Assembly (NCBI RefSeq): GCF_029581275.1
Contig: NZ_CP120742.1
Span: 5,146,501-5,210,500, forward strand
Direction of reading: 5' to 3'
DNA from: Micromonospora sp. WMMD1155
GTDB taxonomy: Bacteria > Actinomycetota > Actinomycetes > Mycobacteriales > Micromonosporaceae
Length of the DNA: 64,000 nucleotides
The notes under the pieces are model-generated. The model had not been told where the DNA came from and ran no database searches. It worked only from the letters and a program-made list of their open reading frames with translations. Positions 54,486 through 63,622 of the stretch are shown here, one piece after another. How positions within the stretch are numbered: position 1 is the stretch's first letter; the number at the start of each line of letters is the position of its first letter. The position numbers and the translations under genes are program-made.

Positions 54486-54794
54486 ACCTGGTGCGCTCGC
54501 CACCGAAGAACGCGAGCGGCACGGTTTGCCGTCAACGCCGGTCGACTGAAACTCACCAGGACCCCTGCGGTGGGGCTCAAGCTTGATGCCTGCACGTTCA
54601 TTTCGGTCAGTCGATAACCCAGCCAGCTGGCTGGCAAGGTTGGACCATACGCGGCCCGACTTCGATTCATGCTCACGCCCGGTAATAGGCGCGCGAGGTT
54701 GAGCCAACTCTGAACGTGCCGTGATCTATGATCATGTGCACCCGAAATGGAGCACCGATGATACGTGCAAGAGTTCGAATCCCCCCTCGGACAC
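54466..54794 (+). repeat. STAND gene tail plus flank, copy 2
   Basis: Codons 54466-54549 read EFDKGGEPGALATEERERHG, then LPSTPVD and stop, matching the end of the STAND gene at 6951-7022 (GGSEPRALSVDERARYGLPS). The following non-coding DNA and the tRNA-like end are also similar to copy 1. The rest of this second STAND gene is absent, so it is a remnant. Confidence 0.6.
54773..54794 (+). other. tRNA 3'-end-like sequence (att remnant)
   Basis: GTTCGAATCCCCCCTCGGACAC in reading order resembles the T-loop, T-stem 3' strand and acceptor 3' strand of a tRNA with a GTCCGAG acceptor (leucine-like). The matching 5' half is missing. The recombinase remnant on the opposite strand reads through it as CVRGGIRTLA, as integrase genes next to attachment sites commonly do. 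Confidence 0.6.
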
Positions 54795-55100
54795 AAACCA
54801 TTGCCCCACGGTGCGCGCTGAGATCGACTGCAGCGCGCACCGTTTGCGTTTCAGCCTGGTAGTTCAGCCGGAGACCGAGTTGCCGGTAGACCTCGGCCTT
54901 GTCGGCCGGATCGGCGTCACGGAGCACGGTGGTGATGTCGCCGAGTGCGGTCACCAGGGCGGTGATCTCTGCTCGGCTCATCCGGCGCGGGATGGAACCC
55001 GCGATGGCGCGTAGTTCGGCCTTCCGCGCGGGCGCGTTCGGCCTGGGTTTGGGCGATCCAGGCGGTGACCACCGCTGGGTCGGGACAGGAGCAGGGGGAT
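54773..55100 (-). pseudogene. C-terminal remnant of a large serine recombinase
   Basis: The frame pieces read VVTAWIAQTQAERARAE and then, after a one-base insertion near 55020, ELRAIAGSIPRRMSRAEITA, ADPADKAEVYRQLGLRLNY and a terminal VRAAVDLSA. This is the C-terminal region of actinobacterial recombinase-family integrases in my reading (DADPxDKAEVYRQLGLxLxY). The catalytic N-terminal domain is absent and the frame is broken, so it is dead. It abuts and overlaps the tRNA-like end. Confidence 0.65.
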
Positions 55101-55151
55101 GCGCGCTCGCCCGCGTCCCCCTGCTCGCGCTTAACTCGGCAGCCTCATTGA

Positions 55152-57731
55152 CTACTCCGGCAGTTGCATGGGTCGGCCGCAGCCGGGGGCAGCGGACAAT
55201 TTCGTCTGCGTCCAGCCGACCGGGTCGACGAGCGGTCCGAGCTCGGTGATGTCGCTGCCGGAATCGTTCTCTGGGTTCTTGTCGAAGTAGACGGTCACCT
55301 TGCCGGTGTCCTTGTCCCGGGCGTAGTAGAGGCCACTGCCGGGTGAAAGCAGGTGGCTCAGGTTCGACCACGTGTGACCGAGCGGCCAATCGTAGAACGA
55401 GTTGACGCCATTGATCAGGTAATTGTGCAGCGTGCCGTCCGTGGTCTTCGTTCCGATGATGTGCTGGTTGGCGCTGGCGGCGAGGGTGTTCAGCGTGAAG
55501 CCGGTGCCGATCGTCATCGAACCGGTGATGTCGCCGCTCACGGGCTTGTCCGGGTAGATCGTGTAACGCTGCAGAGATCCGGCGGCGGTCACCCCGTGCA
55601 GGTAGGAGCCGTGGTAGGTGAGCTGGGTGAAGCCCGTCCAGCGGGAGCCGATTGCCACCGGAGCGCCGAAGGTGAGTCCGGTGGTGTTGTTGGTGATGTC
55701 CACCCGGTAGAGCGGGCCGGCTGGGCTGGTCATCAGCACCGTGTTGTCGTTGAGAGTGGCGATCGCGAGCGGCGCGAAGCCGAGGGGCGCGTTCGATGTC
55801 AGGCGCCGGACGACCGTCCGGGTGTAAGGCTCGATCAGCGTATAGGTCAGCCGGTTGTCGGCGTTGACACCGTAGAGCGTGACCTGCGGATCGCAGTCGA
55901 TCGCCGGGCCCGCTGGCATGACCGCGTTCGTCGAGGTCTGTACGGCGGAGATGGTGCCGTCGAGGAAGCCTCCGACGACGCCGTTGTTCTTGACCGCGCC
56001 GACGCGGAAGCTGCCGTTGGCGTCCGGCGGGTAGGGGTTCTTGGGGCTGGGTTCGGCGGAATAGGTAGCGCTGGCAGCCGGGACACCGTCGATCTTCAGG
56101 AGCAACCGCCGGGTGGCGCGTTCGTAGTGCACCGCGATATGGGTCCACGTGCCGAGCCGGGAGGTCTCCGGTGCCGTGCTCACCGTGCTCCAGGTGGGCG
56201 GGCCGTTCCTAGTCAGGATGCCGTCGAGTACGGAGAACCGCCACGACCGGTCGCTGGCTTCCGGCCACAGCCGGTAGGCGGGGTGGTTGGCATAGCCGCT
56301 GTCCTGGGAGATGACCGTGCCCCCGAAGGCATCGAGCTTCACCCGCATGCTGAGGGTGAAGCTCGCCAGCTTCGACACCGCGGGCTGTGTGGAGGCCAAC
56401 GAGCCGGAGACGCCGTCGAGGGCGACGGCGGGGGTCGTCGAGTCGCCGGTCGTCCACGTGGCGCCGGCGGTCGCGGTCAGCGGCATCGGAGTGCCGTTGT
56501 GGACGCTGTCGCCGACGGTCAGGACTTGGGTGCCGTTGGTGGCGTCAGCCGGCATATCGGTCAGCGTCCAGGTGTGCGCCGCACCAGGGTAGGTGGTGGT
56601 GATGGCGCTGACCCAGGTGGGCAGGTCATCGACCCGGGCGCCGGTGACTGCGGAGCCGGCGCCAGTGACGTCTAGACAGCCCTCCTGGCCGGCCTGGCTG
56701 AGCACTGCGGCGACCTTGCCGCCGACCAGGACCGGTGCGCCGGCCATGCCCTGGCAGATCTGCGGACCGGTGGGTGCGGACAGCGTGGTTGCGGTGGTCG
56801 CGGAGAACGTGACGTTCGCGATGCGCTGTGTGTCCGTCAGTCGATCGGTCGCGGTCTGCCCGAAGCCGACCGCCGGCACTGATACACCCGGGATCGCAGG
56901 CACGGTGGCGACTGTCAATGGAGTCACGCCGTCCACGGCGGTGACCAGGCGGGCCAAAGCCACGTCGCGGCCGGGTTGGGGGCTGACCCAGTCGACGGCG
57001 ACGACGCCCTTGCCGGGCAACACCGCCCGGCTTCCTTCAGGTGCCTTCGCTTCGTTCACGACCGGCGCGACCGGGTTGTCGGCGAAGCAGCTCGCGGCGG
57101 TCAGCAACCAGCGGGGCGAGACGAGGGTAGCGGTGCATTGCCGATCGAGAGTCGTGATCTTTCCGACGGCGGCTTGGGCGCCGCTCACCGGTGCCATGCC
57201 GTCGCCGGCGCGAAGTTGCACCAGCATCGTCGGTGACGCTTCCGGGTCGGCGCCCAGGCCGACCTGGGTGGAACCGTCCGGATCAACCTCGACGGAGATC
57301 TCCTCGCCGTCATCCGCGACCAGATCGGCGGTCATCTCGTGACCGGTGTTGGGTCGTTGGCCGTCGCCGCGGATCTCGTATACGCCGGGCACCGCGAGGG
57401 TGAGCCAGCCACCCGTCGCGGTGACCTTGAAGCAGGCCCGGCCGATTCCGTCGGCGCCGATCGTCTCGTCGGTGGTATAGATCTTCAGCAGGCCGATGTC
57501 GCCTGTCGGCGGGCTCGCACAGTCGGCCAGAATGATATGGCCGTCGCCGGCGATCAGTCGGACGTTCTGCTCGGCGAGGATCTCGTCGGCGCCGGGATAA
57601 AGCGAGTCGTCCACGAGAGACGGTGCGGGCAGGGCAGCAGCAGTGGCCGACCCGCCTGTGCCGAAGATGCAGACTGAAGCTGAGACCGTTGTGGCGGCAG
57701 CAATTGCCGCCCATCGCCGTAATCCGACCAT
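55152..57731 (-). CDS. Secreted pseudo-trypsin with LamG and propeller domains
   Basis: 859 aa from ATG 57731 (GGGGGAG upstream). Signal peptide (WAAIAAATTVSASVCIFGTG), an N-terminal unknown region (~30-190), then a trypsin-like domain (~195-390). The catalytic positions are altered: LLTAASCF (His to Ser) and CQGMAGAPVL (Asp-Ser-Gly to Met-Ala-Gly); the Asp in GRDVALARL and disulfide Cys remain. A LamG/concanavalin domain (~420-610; SLASTQPAVSKLASFTLSMR) and a C-terminal tachylectin-like propeller follow. Likely a binding protein, not a protease. Confidence 0.8.
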   Translation of the reverse strand: MVGLRRWAAIAAATTVSASVCIFGTGGSATAAALPAPSLVDDSLYPGADEILAEQNVRLIAGDGHIILADCASPPTGDIGLLKIYTTDETIGADGIGRACFKVTATGGWLTLAVPGVYEIRGDGQRPNTGHEMTADLVADDGEEISVEVDPDGSTQVGLGADPEASPTMLVQLRAGDGMAPVSGAQAAVGKITTLDRQCTATLVSPRWLLTAASCFADNPVAPVVNEAKAPEGSRAVLPGKGVVAVDWVSPQPGRDVALARLVTAVDGVTPLTVATVPAIPGVSVPAVGFGQTATDRLTDTQRIANVTFSATTATTLSAPTGPQICQGMAGAPVLVGGKVAAVLSQAGQEGCLDVTGAGSAVTGARVDDLPTWVSAITTTYPGAAHTWTLTDMPADATNGTQVLTVGDSVHNGTPMPLTATAGATWTTGDSTTPAVALDGVSGSLASTQPAVSKLASFTLSMRVKLDAFGGTVISQDSGYANHPAYRLWPEASDRSWRFSVLDGILTRNGPPTWSTVSTAPETSRLGTWTHIAVHYERATRRLLLKIDGVPAASATYSAEPSPKNPYPPDANGSFRVGAVKNNGVVGGFLDGTISAVQTSTNAVMPAGPAIDCDPQVTLYGVNADNRLTYTLIEPYTRTVVRRLTSNAPLGFAPLAIATLNDNTVLMTSPAGPLYRVDITNNTTGLTFGAPVAIGSRWTGFTQLTYHGSYLHGVTAAGSLQRYTIYPDKPVSGDITGSMTIGTGFTLNTLAASANQHIIGTKTTDGTLHNYLINGVNSFYDWPLGHTWSNLSHLLSPGSGLYYARDKDTGKVTVYFDKNPENDSGSDITELGPLVDPVGWTQTKLSAAPGCGRPMQLPE

Positions 57732-58796
57732 GGCTACGCAAACTCCCCCGTGTATGAAGCGAGCCTCCTGAGATGAGGTTGGCTCACGGAAGGTAACTCT
57801 CCGCGTCAAAAGGCGTCAAGATTAGTGCAGTCAATATGTCAAGCGCGCAAGATGTCGCTGCTCCGTCGAATGGCGCGACTGCGTCGGGAGGGAGGCGTGT
57901 TCGACGGGGCCGCCCAGTTAGGAAAAGGCCGCATCGGGCCAGGCCCGCGCGGAGTGGGCGGCCTGCTCCAAGCAATCGTTTCGGCCGGCCCTGGCCCAAT
58001 GCCTCGACGGACATCATGCTTGCCCACCTTCAGCGGCCCCGGGGTTCTTTGCTCCGGCTCCATCACTTGAATGTCGAGGGTGGCCAGGCTGGACAGCGGA
58101 CACCTCGAAGCCTGCCCTGTGCGGGAAGCTCGTCACCCACTCCGTCGTGGTAAGGCGGTAGTCGTCCAGGCGCAGCACCTCCCCGGCGACGGGCAACGTC
58201 CGCCAGGCGATGGGATCACGTCCAGGCTTGGGAAGGCGAGCGTCGCCAGTGCAACGCTCCGCTCAAGGTGTGGCACGAGCGGATCGAGTGCGAGACGTAC
58301 CCCTCCTGCTCCTCCTTCGCCCGCACCGCCGCTCCCGCAACTCCCGCGGATACGGCTTTGCTCCTGGCATCTTTCGATCCATCCCAAGTGGGGGTTTTCT
58401 ACACGAACGCGGGATTTTCAGACAACGCGGCCGTGGTTTGGGATCGATGTGGACAAGGGTAGTCCTCGCTCCCGGCGAACGGCCCGGTGAACAGCCGTGG
58501 TGCAGATGTCCCGCCGACCGGCCATCGTGCTGTGTCGATCCCGCGCGCATCCGGCAGAGGGTGGTCAAGGCCAAGGCGGGGGTTACCGACGTCAATTTCT
58601 TGACTGTAGGGAACGGTTGCGTCCCACGAGCATGTTCACCTACGCTGGGGGCGCTCCTCGGTCGCAGGACGGCCGAAAACTATGATAACAGCAGGTCAAT
58701 GCCTATCGTGCCGGACGGGTGGCCTGTCGTTCGTGGCGATGATTCCTGACGGGGGAAATCACATGGCCCACTTTATTCGGTGCGCAGGGTCTGCTC
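57732..58796. other. Long stretch without a clear gene
   Basis: Several short open frames exist on both strands. Coding-like scraps are WHERIECETYPSCSSF through VGVFYTNAGFSDNAAVVWD (plus, 58268-58462) and GEVLRLDDYRLTTTEWV (minus, about 58090-58190). None has both a start with a ribosome-binding site and a recognisable fold. Probably decayed genes plus the promoters of the two large exported proteins. Confidence 0.4.
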
Positions 58797-59060
58797 ATGG
58801 CGTTCTCCATGCAGGCCGCGTCGATCGACGCCTGTGCCGCAACGGTCGCCAACGTTCCTGACGATACGCCCGGGTGGGTCAGTCATCGACTGCTGCAGCT
58901 ATCCGACTGCCGAGAAGATCAGGCGACGAACGTCAATGGATTCCCATTGATGCTGGCGCGTGACTACGGTCGTCGGTCCCCCATCGTGGTACCCGGGCCC
59001 GTCAAGGCCTCCTCGTGGCTCCGGCACGCCGTATTGCAGTGGATGACGGCGGCTGGCTAA
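58797..59060 (+). CDS. Possible small protein, 87 aa
   Basis: ATG 58797 to TAA 59058-59060. The sequence is coding-like (SIDACAATVANVPDDTPGWV, LMLARDYGRRSPIVVPGPVK) but has no good ribosome-binding site and no recognised family. Lower GC than neighbours suggests accessory origin. It could be a fragment of a longer decayed gene preceding the toxin. Confidence 0.35.
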   Translation: MAFSMQAASIDACAATVANVPDDTPGWVSHRLLQLSDCREDQATNVNGFPLMLARDYGRRSPIVVPGPVKASSWLRHAVLQWMTAAG

Positions 59061-59192
59061 GCCACTTCTCGCATTCCTTCCTCCATGACCGCACGCCACG
59101 AAGGTCCACTAGGGCCCTCACTGCCGAATCGACGCTGCCGAACCGCGGCCTCAGCCGCATCGAGACACTTGCCCACGGGGATCGGAGTCGCA

Positions 59193-62100
59193 GTGAAGTT
59201 GCCATCTGAGGTGTTCCTGGGCCGGCGACTCCGACACGTCGGTAGGCGTGCTCCGATCGCCATGCTCACCGCGGTGACAGTGCTAGCAGGACTCCTGCAG
59301 GCCACCCCGGCGACCGCTGCGGCCGAAGAGGAGCCAACCAGTCCCAATCGGTCGATGGTGGTCGCCGCATGGCGATCCGGCGGCGCCCAGGTGCGATTGG
59401 CCGCCGAAACTGCGCTCGTTGGCTCCGACGACCAAATTCGCGACTTCCTCGACGACGGCTGGCAGTCGGCCCAGGCAACTGATGAGCGGGACGCGATCGC
59501 CGGTGTCATCGGAGAGGCCGGCCCGTCCGTGCGGGATGCGGCGAATCAGGCGCTGGTCGCGGCCGAGGCTGGTAATCCGGCGGCGATCACGACCTTCCTG
59601 GCTGAGGGATGGCAGGGGCCGTCGAACATTGACCTACGGGTGTCGGTCAATCGAATGATGGTCGACGCCGGGCCTCAACTTCGCCAGGTGGCCCAGCAGG
59701 CACTGGACTCCGAGGACCCGACCGTGCTGCGGGACTTTCTCAACTCCGGCTGGCAGGTGCAGTGGCTGACCGACCAACGGCTGCGGGTCAACCAGGCAAT
59801 GTCCACCGGCGGACCACAGGTCCAATCCGCCGCGCAGCGGGCCTTGGACCACGGCACTCCGGAGGCCCTGGAAGCGTTCCTGGAGTACGGCTGGGCGGTC
59901 GCGTCGGCGCGCGACGAGGAAACCGGGACATTGGTCGGGCTTGTTGCCCAGGCCCAGGCCGCCGGAGAACTCGCCGCACAGGAAACCCAACATGCCAATC
60001 AGGAGGCGGCACGGGCGAAGGCTGCCGCCGATGCGGCCCGTCGAGCGGCTGGCGAGGCCGCCCAGGCGACGGCGGCTGCTCGGAACAACATGACGCAGGC
60101 GGCAGCGCACGCGAAGCGCGCTGCGGTGGCCGCGGAGAAGGCGGCACAGGCGGCGAAGGTGGCGGTGCAGGCTGCGGCTGCGGCGAGCAGGGCTGCCCGT
60201 GCCGCCGCCTCGGCTGCGTCCCGAGCCGCGTCGGCGGCGTCCCGTGCTGGTCAGGCGGCTGCGAGGGCATACAGATCAGCCGCCGATGCAGCGCGGGACG
60301 AGACGAAGGCTGCGGACGCACGACGAGCCGCAGACACGGCGAATCGGATCGCGCAGGAGGCCGACAGCCTCGCGGACAAGGCTCACGAAGCGGGCCAGGC
60401 GATCGAGCAGGGCCTGGCTGCAATCGAGGCCGCGAAGTCGGCAGCCAACCACGCTCGACAGGCCGCCGACGCCAACGACGAGGCCGCTCGGCACGCGGGC
60501 AGTGCAGGCGCGGACGCGTCCGCCGCGATCGCGGCGGCACAGCGGGCACGGGCCAACGCCGATCGTGCGGCGCGTGCGGCGCAAGCGGCCGAGAGGTACC
60601 TCAGGGTCGCGATCAGTTCCACGTTCGCGGCGAGGGACGCGGCCCGTCAGGCGGCAGGGAACGCCCGAGCCGCCGCCAGGGCTGCGATCGAGGCGGCCGA
60701 ACACGCCGGTGAGGCCGCCGAAGCAGCACGCCGGGCCACCGAATACGCCATCGCCGCGACCGCAGCGGCACAGGCTGCGGTGGACACCAGCATCCACGCA
60801 TTCACTGTGTTCGAGGCGGCCCGGGAGGCTGATGCCGAACGGCTCGCGGTGGCGAGCGGTCAGGGGCTGGAGTTCGCGAGAGCTGCCAATGCGGAGTACG
60901 AGAACCAGCAACGCGCGATCGACTGGGATGTCGAGCAGGCGGCCCAGCGCGACGCGGAGACCAACCGACTGATCGCAGAGGCGCAGAACCCGGCTACACC
61001 TCCTGAAGTGGCGGCGACTGCCGGGCGCCGAGTCGCGCTCGCCTTGGCCAGTGCCAGGGGTACCTGGACCCGGGAGGCCGCCTTAGCGGCCCTCGAGAGC
61101 AGCGACGAGCAGGTGCTTGAGTTCGTTCGCACCACCATCACGAGAGCCGCCGGCAGGGATGACCGCCAAGTCGTGATGAATCTCGCGGTCAGCGACAACG
61201 CGGCGCTCTCGGCAGCGGCACTCACCGCGTTGGCGGGAAGTGACGCGACGGTGACGCAGTTCCTGCGCACCCAGAACTACCCCGGCCGTTACGCCCGAGA
61301 CCGGACGGCGGTCAACCAGATCCTCGAGTCGGCCCGCGGGACCGGCGACGTGGTTCTGATGCAACGGGCACAGGAGGCGTTGGACGCCGAGACCCTGCCC
61401 GCTCTGCGGGACTTTCTCGACACCGGCCAGTACACCGCTGCTGCGATCGGCGAACGGGTACGCGTCAACAACATCCTCGCTCACCCTGCCAGCGGGCCGG
61501 AGATCAAGGCTGCCGCCCAGATCGCCTTGGATGGGCCGCCGCCGGGACTGCGGCAGTTCCTCAGCACCGGCCAGTACCTCGCTGCGGAACGAGACCACGA
61601 CAGCGCGGTGCACGTCGCGGTGGCCGGCGGACTCGTCGAACAAATCAACCAGATCGCCGAAACCGCCGTACAGAACGCCTTTGAAGCACAGGCATCAGCA
61701 GCGCAGGCGCGTGGCGACGCCGAAAAGGCCGCAGAGTACGCCAACCGGGCGATCGCCTCGGCAACCAGAGCCGCCGAATACGCCACCCGAGCAAACGGCT
61801 ATGCCAACCAGGCGGCGCAGTCAGTGGAGAAGGCCGCCACCGCCGTCGCCACCGCCAAGGACGCGGCCACCAGGGCCAACTCCTCCGCCCGAAGCGCCAT
61901 CCGGTCTGCCACCTGGGCGATCACCTCGCATCACACCGCCGTCAAGTACGCCGCGGAGGCGAACGCCGCAGCCACTCGCGCCTACGCGTCAGCGGTCAGG
62001 GCCGGCATGGATGCCGAAGCCGCGGTAGCCGCTGCCCGCGAGGCTTACGACGCGTATGACAGGGAGAAGCATGCCGAGATCGCGCATTGCCACACGGCCT

Positions 62101-63383
62101 GGGCCTCCGGGCCGGCCCTGACGATCGAGCGTCTACTGCGTGACGAGGAAGGGTCGTGGTTTCGGAACTGCGCACGGAATGTCATCGCTGATCCGGTCGA
62201 ACTGGCCACCCGCGGTTACACCAACGAGTCCCTCTGCGGTGTGCATCCGGAGGGTAGTCGGCTTTACGACAACTGCCTCGACCGGGTACACAACCCCAAC
62301 TTCGGGGCGATGGAGCCGCTGTTCTTCCTCACGGAGTCGATCAAGGGTCTGACCGCGACTCTCGTCCCGCTCGGGATCATCGCCGCTGGCGCATGCCTGG
62401 CCACGCTCGTCTGCGGAGCGGTGGCGGGAACGCTTCTCACCCTGGCCGACGTCGGCCTCAACCTCCACCGTCTCATCAATGGCGATCAGTCACTCGCCGG
62501 CACCCTGCTCAACCTTGGCCAGGCGGCGCTGGAGGCCCTGGTCATCATGGGTATCGGTAAGTTGGTCGACGTTGGCTTCCGGAACATCAGAGCGCTGTAC
62601 ATCGCGACCCAGAACGCCAAGCGTGCGGAGACGGGCCTGTGGGAGACCAACCAAGCCCGCGTGCGTCTGATGATGCTCAATTGGATCCGAGGTTGCAGCG
62701 GTCCCGAGGTCAACGCCGCCTCCGGTGGATTCGGACAACTCGACAACGACCGGCCAAGTCGAATCATCGCTGCTGACACCCGCCCGTTCTGGATGCCGGA
62801 TCATCAGCCGCGAGCCGCCACCGCTGAACTGCCTGCGGGCCAGTGGCTACGCACAAGCTCCGGCAGCTGGGTTCAGGCGGACAGGGTCGCGCCTCGGGCG
62901 ACAAAGGCCCTTGTCCACAACTTCACCGCCGCCGACGACGCCCATCACACCGGCGCGAACCTGGCACCCGTCCTTGTACAGAACGACAGCTGCTTCTTGC
63001 GACTGACGGACCTCGGTGCAAACTGGTACCGGACGCCAGCAGGGCTGAACTACGGGCCGGGCAGCAAGCACGGCCATTACATCCTCCATGTGCTCGACCA
63101 CGCTTATCCCAATCCCGCGAAGTCGTTCCACACGGTGTTCCTGGCCGAGCCTAGTGAGATCCTCAAAATCGTAGACGAGGCATGGAATAGACGTGACGGC
63201 AACATGTTGATCGAAATTGATGACCGAGGCGATTCGTGGTGGGCGATCTCCATGGGACGACAGATCGGCACCGCCGGCGAACGGCATATCTGCCTAGTGG
63301 TCAGGGACATCGATCGAGTTGTCACCGCGTATCCCATCGCCAACCCGGCGAAATGCCGACGCGACCCCAAGTCGGTGCCATGA
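59193..63383 (+). CDS. ALF-repeat polymorphic toxin
   Basis: 1396 aa from GTG 59193 (GGAG five bases upstream). Signal peptide (IAMLTAVTVLAGLLQATPATA), N-terminal ALF repeats (RVSVNRMMVDAGPQLRQVAQ; DPTVLRDFLNSGWQ), a ~330-residue Ala-rich coiled-coil, a second ALF block (DAETLPALRDFLDTGQYTAA), another Ala-rich helix, a hydrophobic segment (LVPLGIIAAGACLATLVCGA) and a C-terminal domain. That domain ends GHYILHVLDHAYPNPAKSFH, GRQIGTAGERHICLVVRD, IDRVVTAYPI, a pattern like BECR-fold RNase toxins. Followed by an overlapping immunity candidate. Confidence 0.82.
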   Translation: MKLPSEVFLGRRLRHVGRRAPIAMLTAVTVLAGLLQATPATAAAEEEPTSPNRSMVVAAWRSGGAQVRLAAETALVGSDDQIRDFLDDGWQSAQATDERDAIAGVIGEAGPSVRDAANQALVAAEAGNPAAITTFLAEGWQGPSNIDLRVSVNRMMVDAGPQLRQVAQQALDSEDPTVLRDFLNSGWQVQWLTDQRLRVNQAMSTGGPQVQSAAQRALDHGTPEALEAFLEYGWAVASARDEETGTLVGLVAQAQAAGELAAQETQHANQEAARAKAAADAARRAAGEAAQATAAARNNMTQAAAHAKRAAVAAEKAAQAAKVAVQAAAAASRAARAAASAASRAASAASRAGQAAARAYRSAADAARDETKAADARRAADTANRIAQEADSLADKAHEAGQAIEQGLAAIEAAKSAANHARQAADANDEAARHAGSAGADASAAIAAAQRARANADRAARAAQAAERYLRVAISSTFAARDAARQAAGNARAAARAAIEAAEHAGEAAEAARRATEYAIAATAAAQAAVDTSIHAFTVFEAAREADAERLAVASGQGLEFARAANAEYENQQRAIDWDVEQAAQRDAETNRLIAEAQNPATPPEVAATAGRRVALALASARGTWTREAALAALESSDEQVLEFVRTTITRAAGRDDRQVVMNLAVSDNAALSAAALTALAGSDATVTQFLRTQNYPGRYARDRTAVNQILESARGTGDVVLMQRAQEALDAETLPALRDFLDTGQYTAAAIGERVRVNNILAHPASGPEIKAAAQIALDGPPPGLRQFLSTGQYLAAERDHDSAVHVAVAGGLVEQINQIAETAVQNAFEAQASAAQARGDAEKAAEYANRAIASATRAAEYATRANGYANQAAQSVEKAATAVATAKDAATRANSSARSAIRSATWAITSHHTAVKYAAEANAAATRAYASAVRAGMDAEAAVAAAREAYDAYDREKHAEIAHCHTAWASGPALTIERLLRDEEGSWFRNCARNVIADPVELATRGYTNESLCGVHPEGSRLYDNCLDRVHNPNFGAMEPLFFLTESIKGLTATLVPLGIIAAGACLATLVCGAVAGTLLTLADVGLNLHRLINGDQSLAGTLLNLGQAALEALVIMGIGKLVDVGFRNIRALYIATQNAKRAETGLWETNQARVRLMMLNWIRGCSGPEVNAASGGFGQLDNDRPSRIIAADTRPFWMPDHQPRAATAELPAGQWLRTSSGSWVQADRVAPRATKALVHNFTAADDAHHTGANLAPVLVQNDSCFLRLTDLGANWYRTPAGLNYGPGSKHGHYILHVLDHAYPNPAKSFHTVFLAEPSEILKIVDEAWNRRDGNMLIEIDDRGDSWWAISMGRQIGTAGERHICLVVRDIDRVVTAYPIANPAKCRRDPKSVP

Positions 63384-63622
63384 GTCACGAGAGCCAACGT
63401 CTGGCCTGTCCCGCCTGTGGACAGGACTGGCAGATCTGGTACCGAGTCCGAAGCGACGGATGGTCGTTCCTCCTGTGTGCCGAGTGTGAGTCGGTCTGGT
63501 TGCCCGAAGACGATCGACATGGCCCCGCGAGCCGCTATCTCGACAGCCTCTTCCCGTCCGGCCAGATGTACGACGCATGGAACCTCATCGAACCAATTGA
63601 CCCACCGGATCAATCTGGCTGA
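63380..63622 (+). CDS. Immunity protein candidate, zinc-ribbon
   Basis: 80 aa; ATG 63380 overlaps the toxin's TGA by four bases. It has two CxxC pairs (CPACGQDWQIWY and CAECESVWLPEDD) making a zinc-ribbon, then an acidic helical tail (YLDSLFPSGQMYDAWNLIEP). The position directly after a polymorphic toxin, small size, acidity and tight coupling are the hallmarks of an immunity protein neutralising the C-terminal toxin domain. No named family recognised. Confidence 0.7.
   Translation: MSHESQRLACPACGQDWQIWYRVRSDGWSFLLCAECESVWLPEDDRHGPASRYLDSLFPSGQMYDAWNLIEPIDPPDQSG

Noticed and set aside
7195..54794. A single 47-kb integrated element bounded by the two tRNA-like ends
   Set aside because: The interior holds metE, copA, superoxide dismutase and other chromosomal-type genes with uniform composition and no integrase or conjugation genes inside; the recombinase remnant is outside the right end.
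54673..56148. 491-codon minus-strand open frame spanning recombinase remnant and pseudo-trypsin gene
   Set aside because: It is a chance fusion: its first two thirds are an Arg/Pro-rich shadow of the pseudo-trypsin gene and only the last part is recombinase-like.
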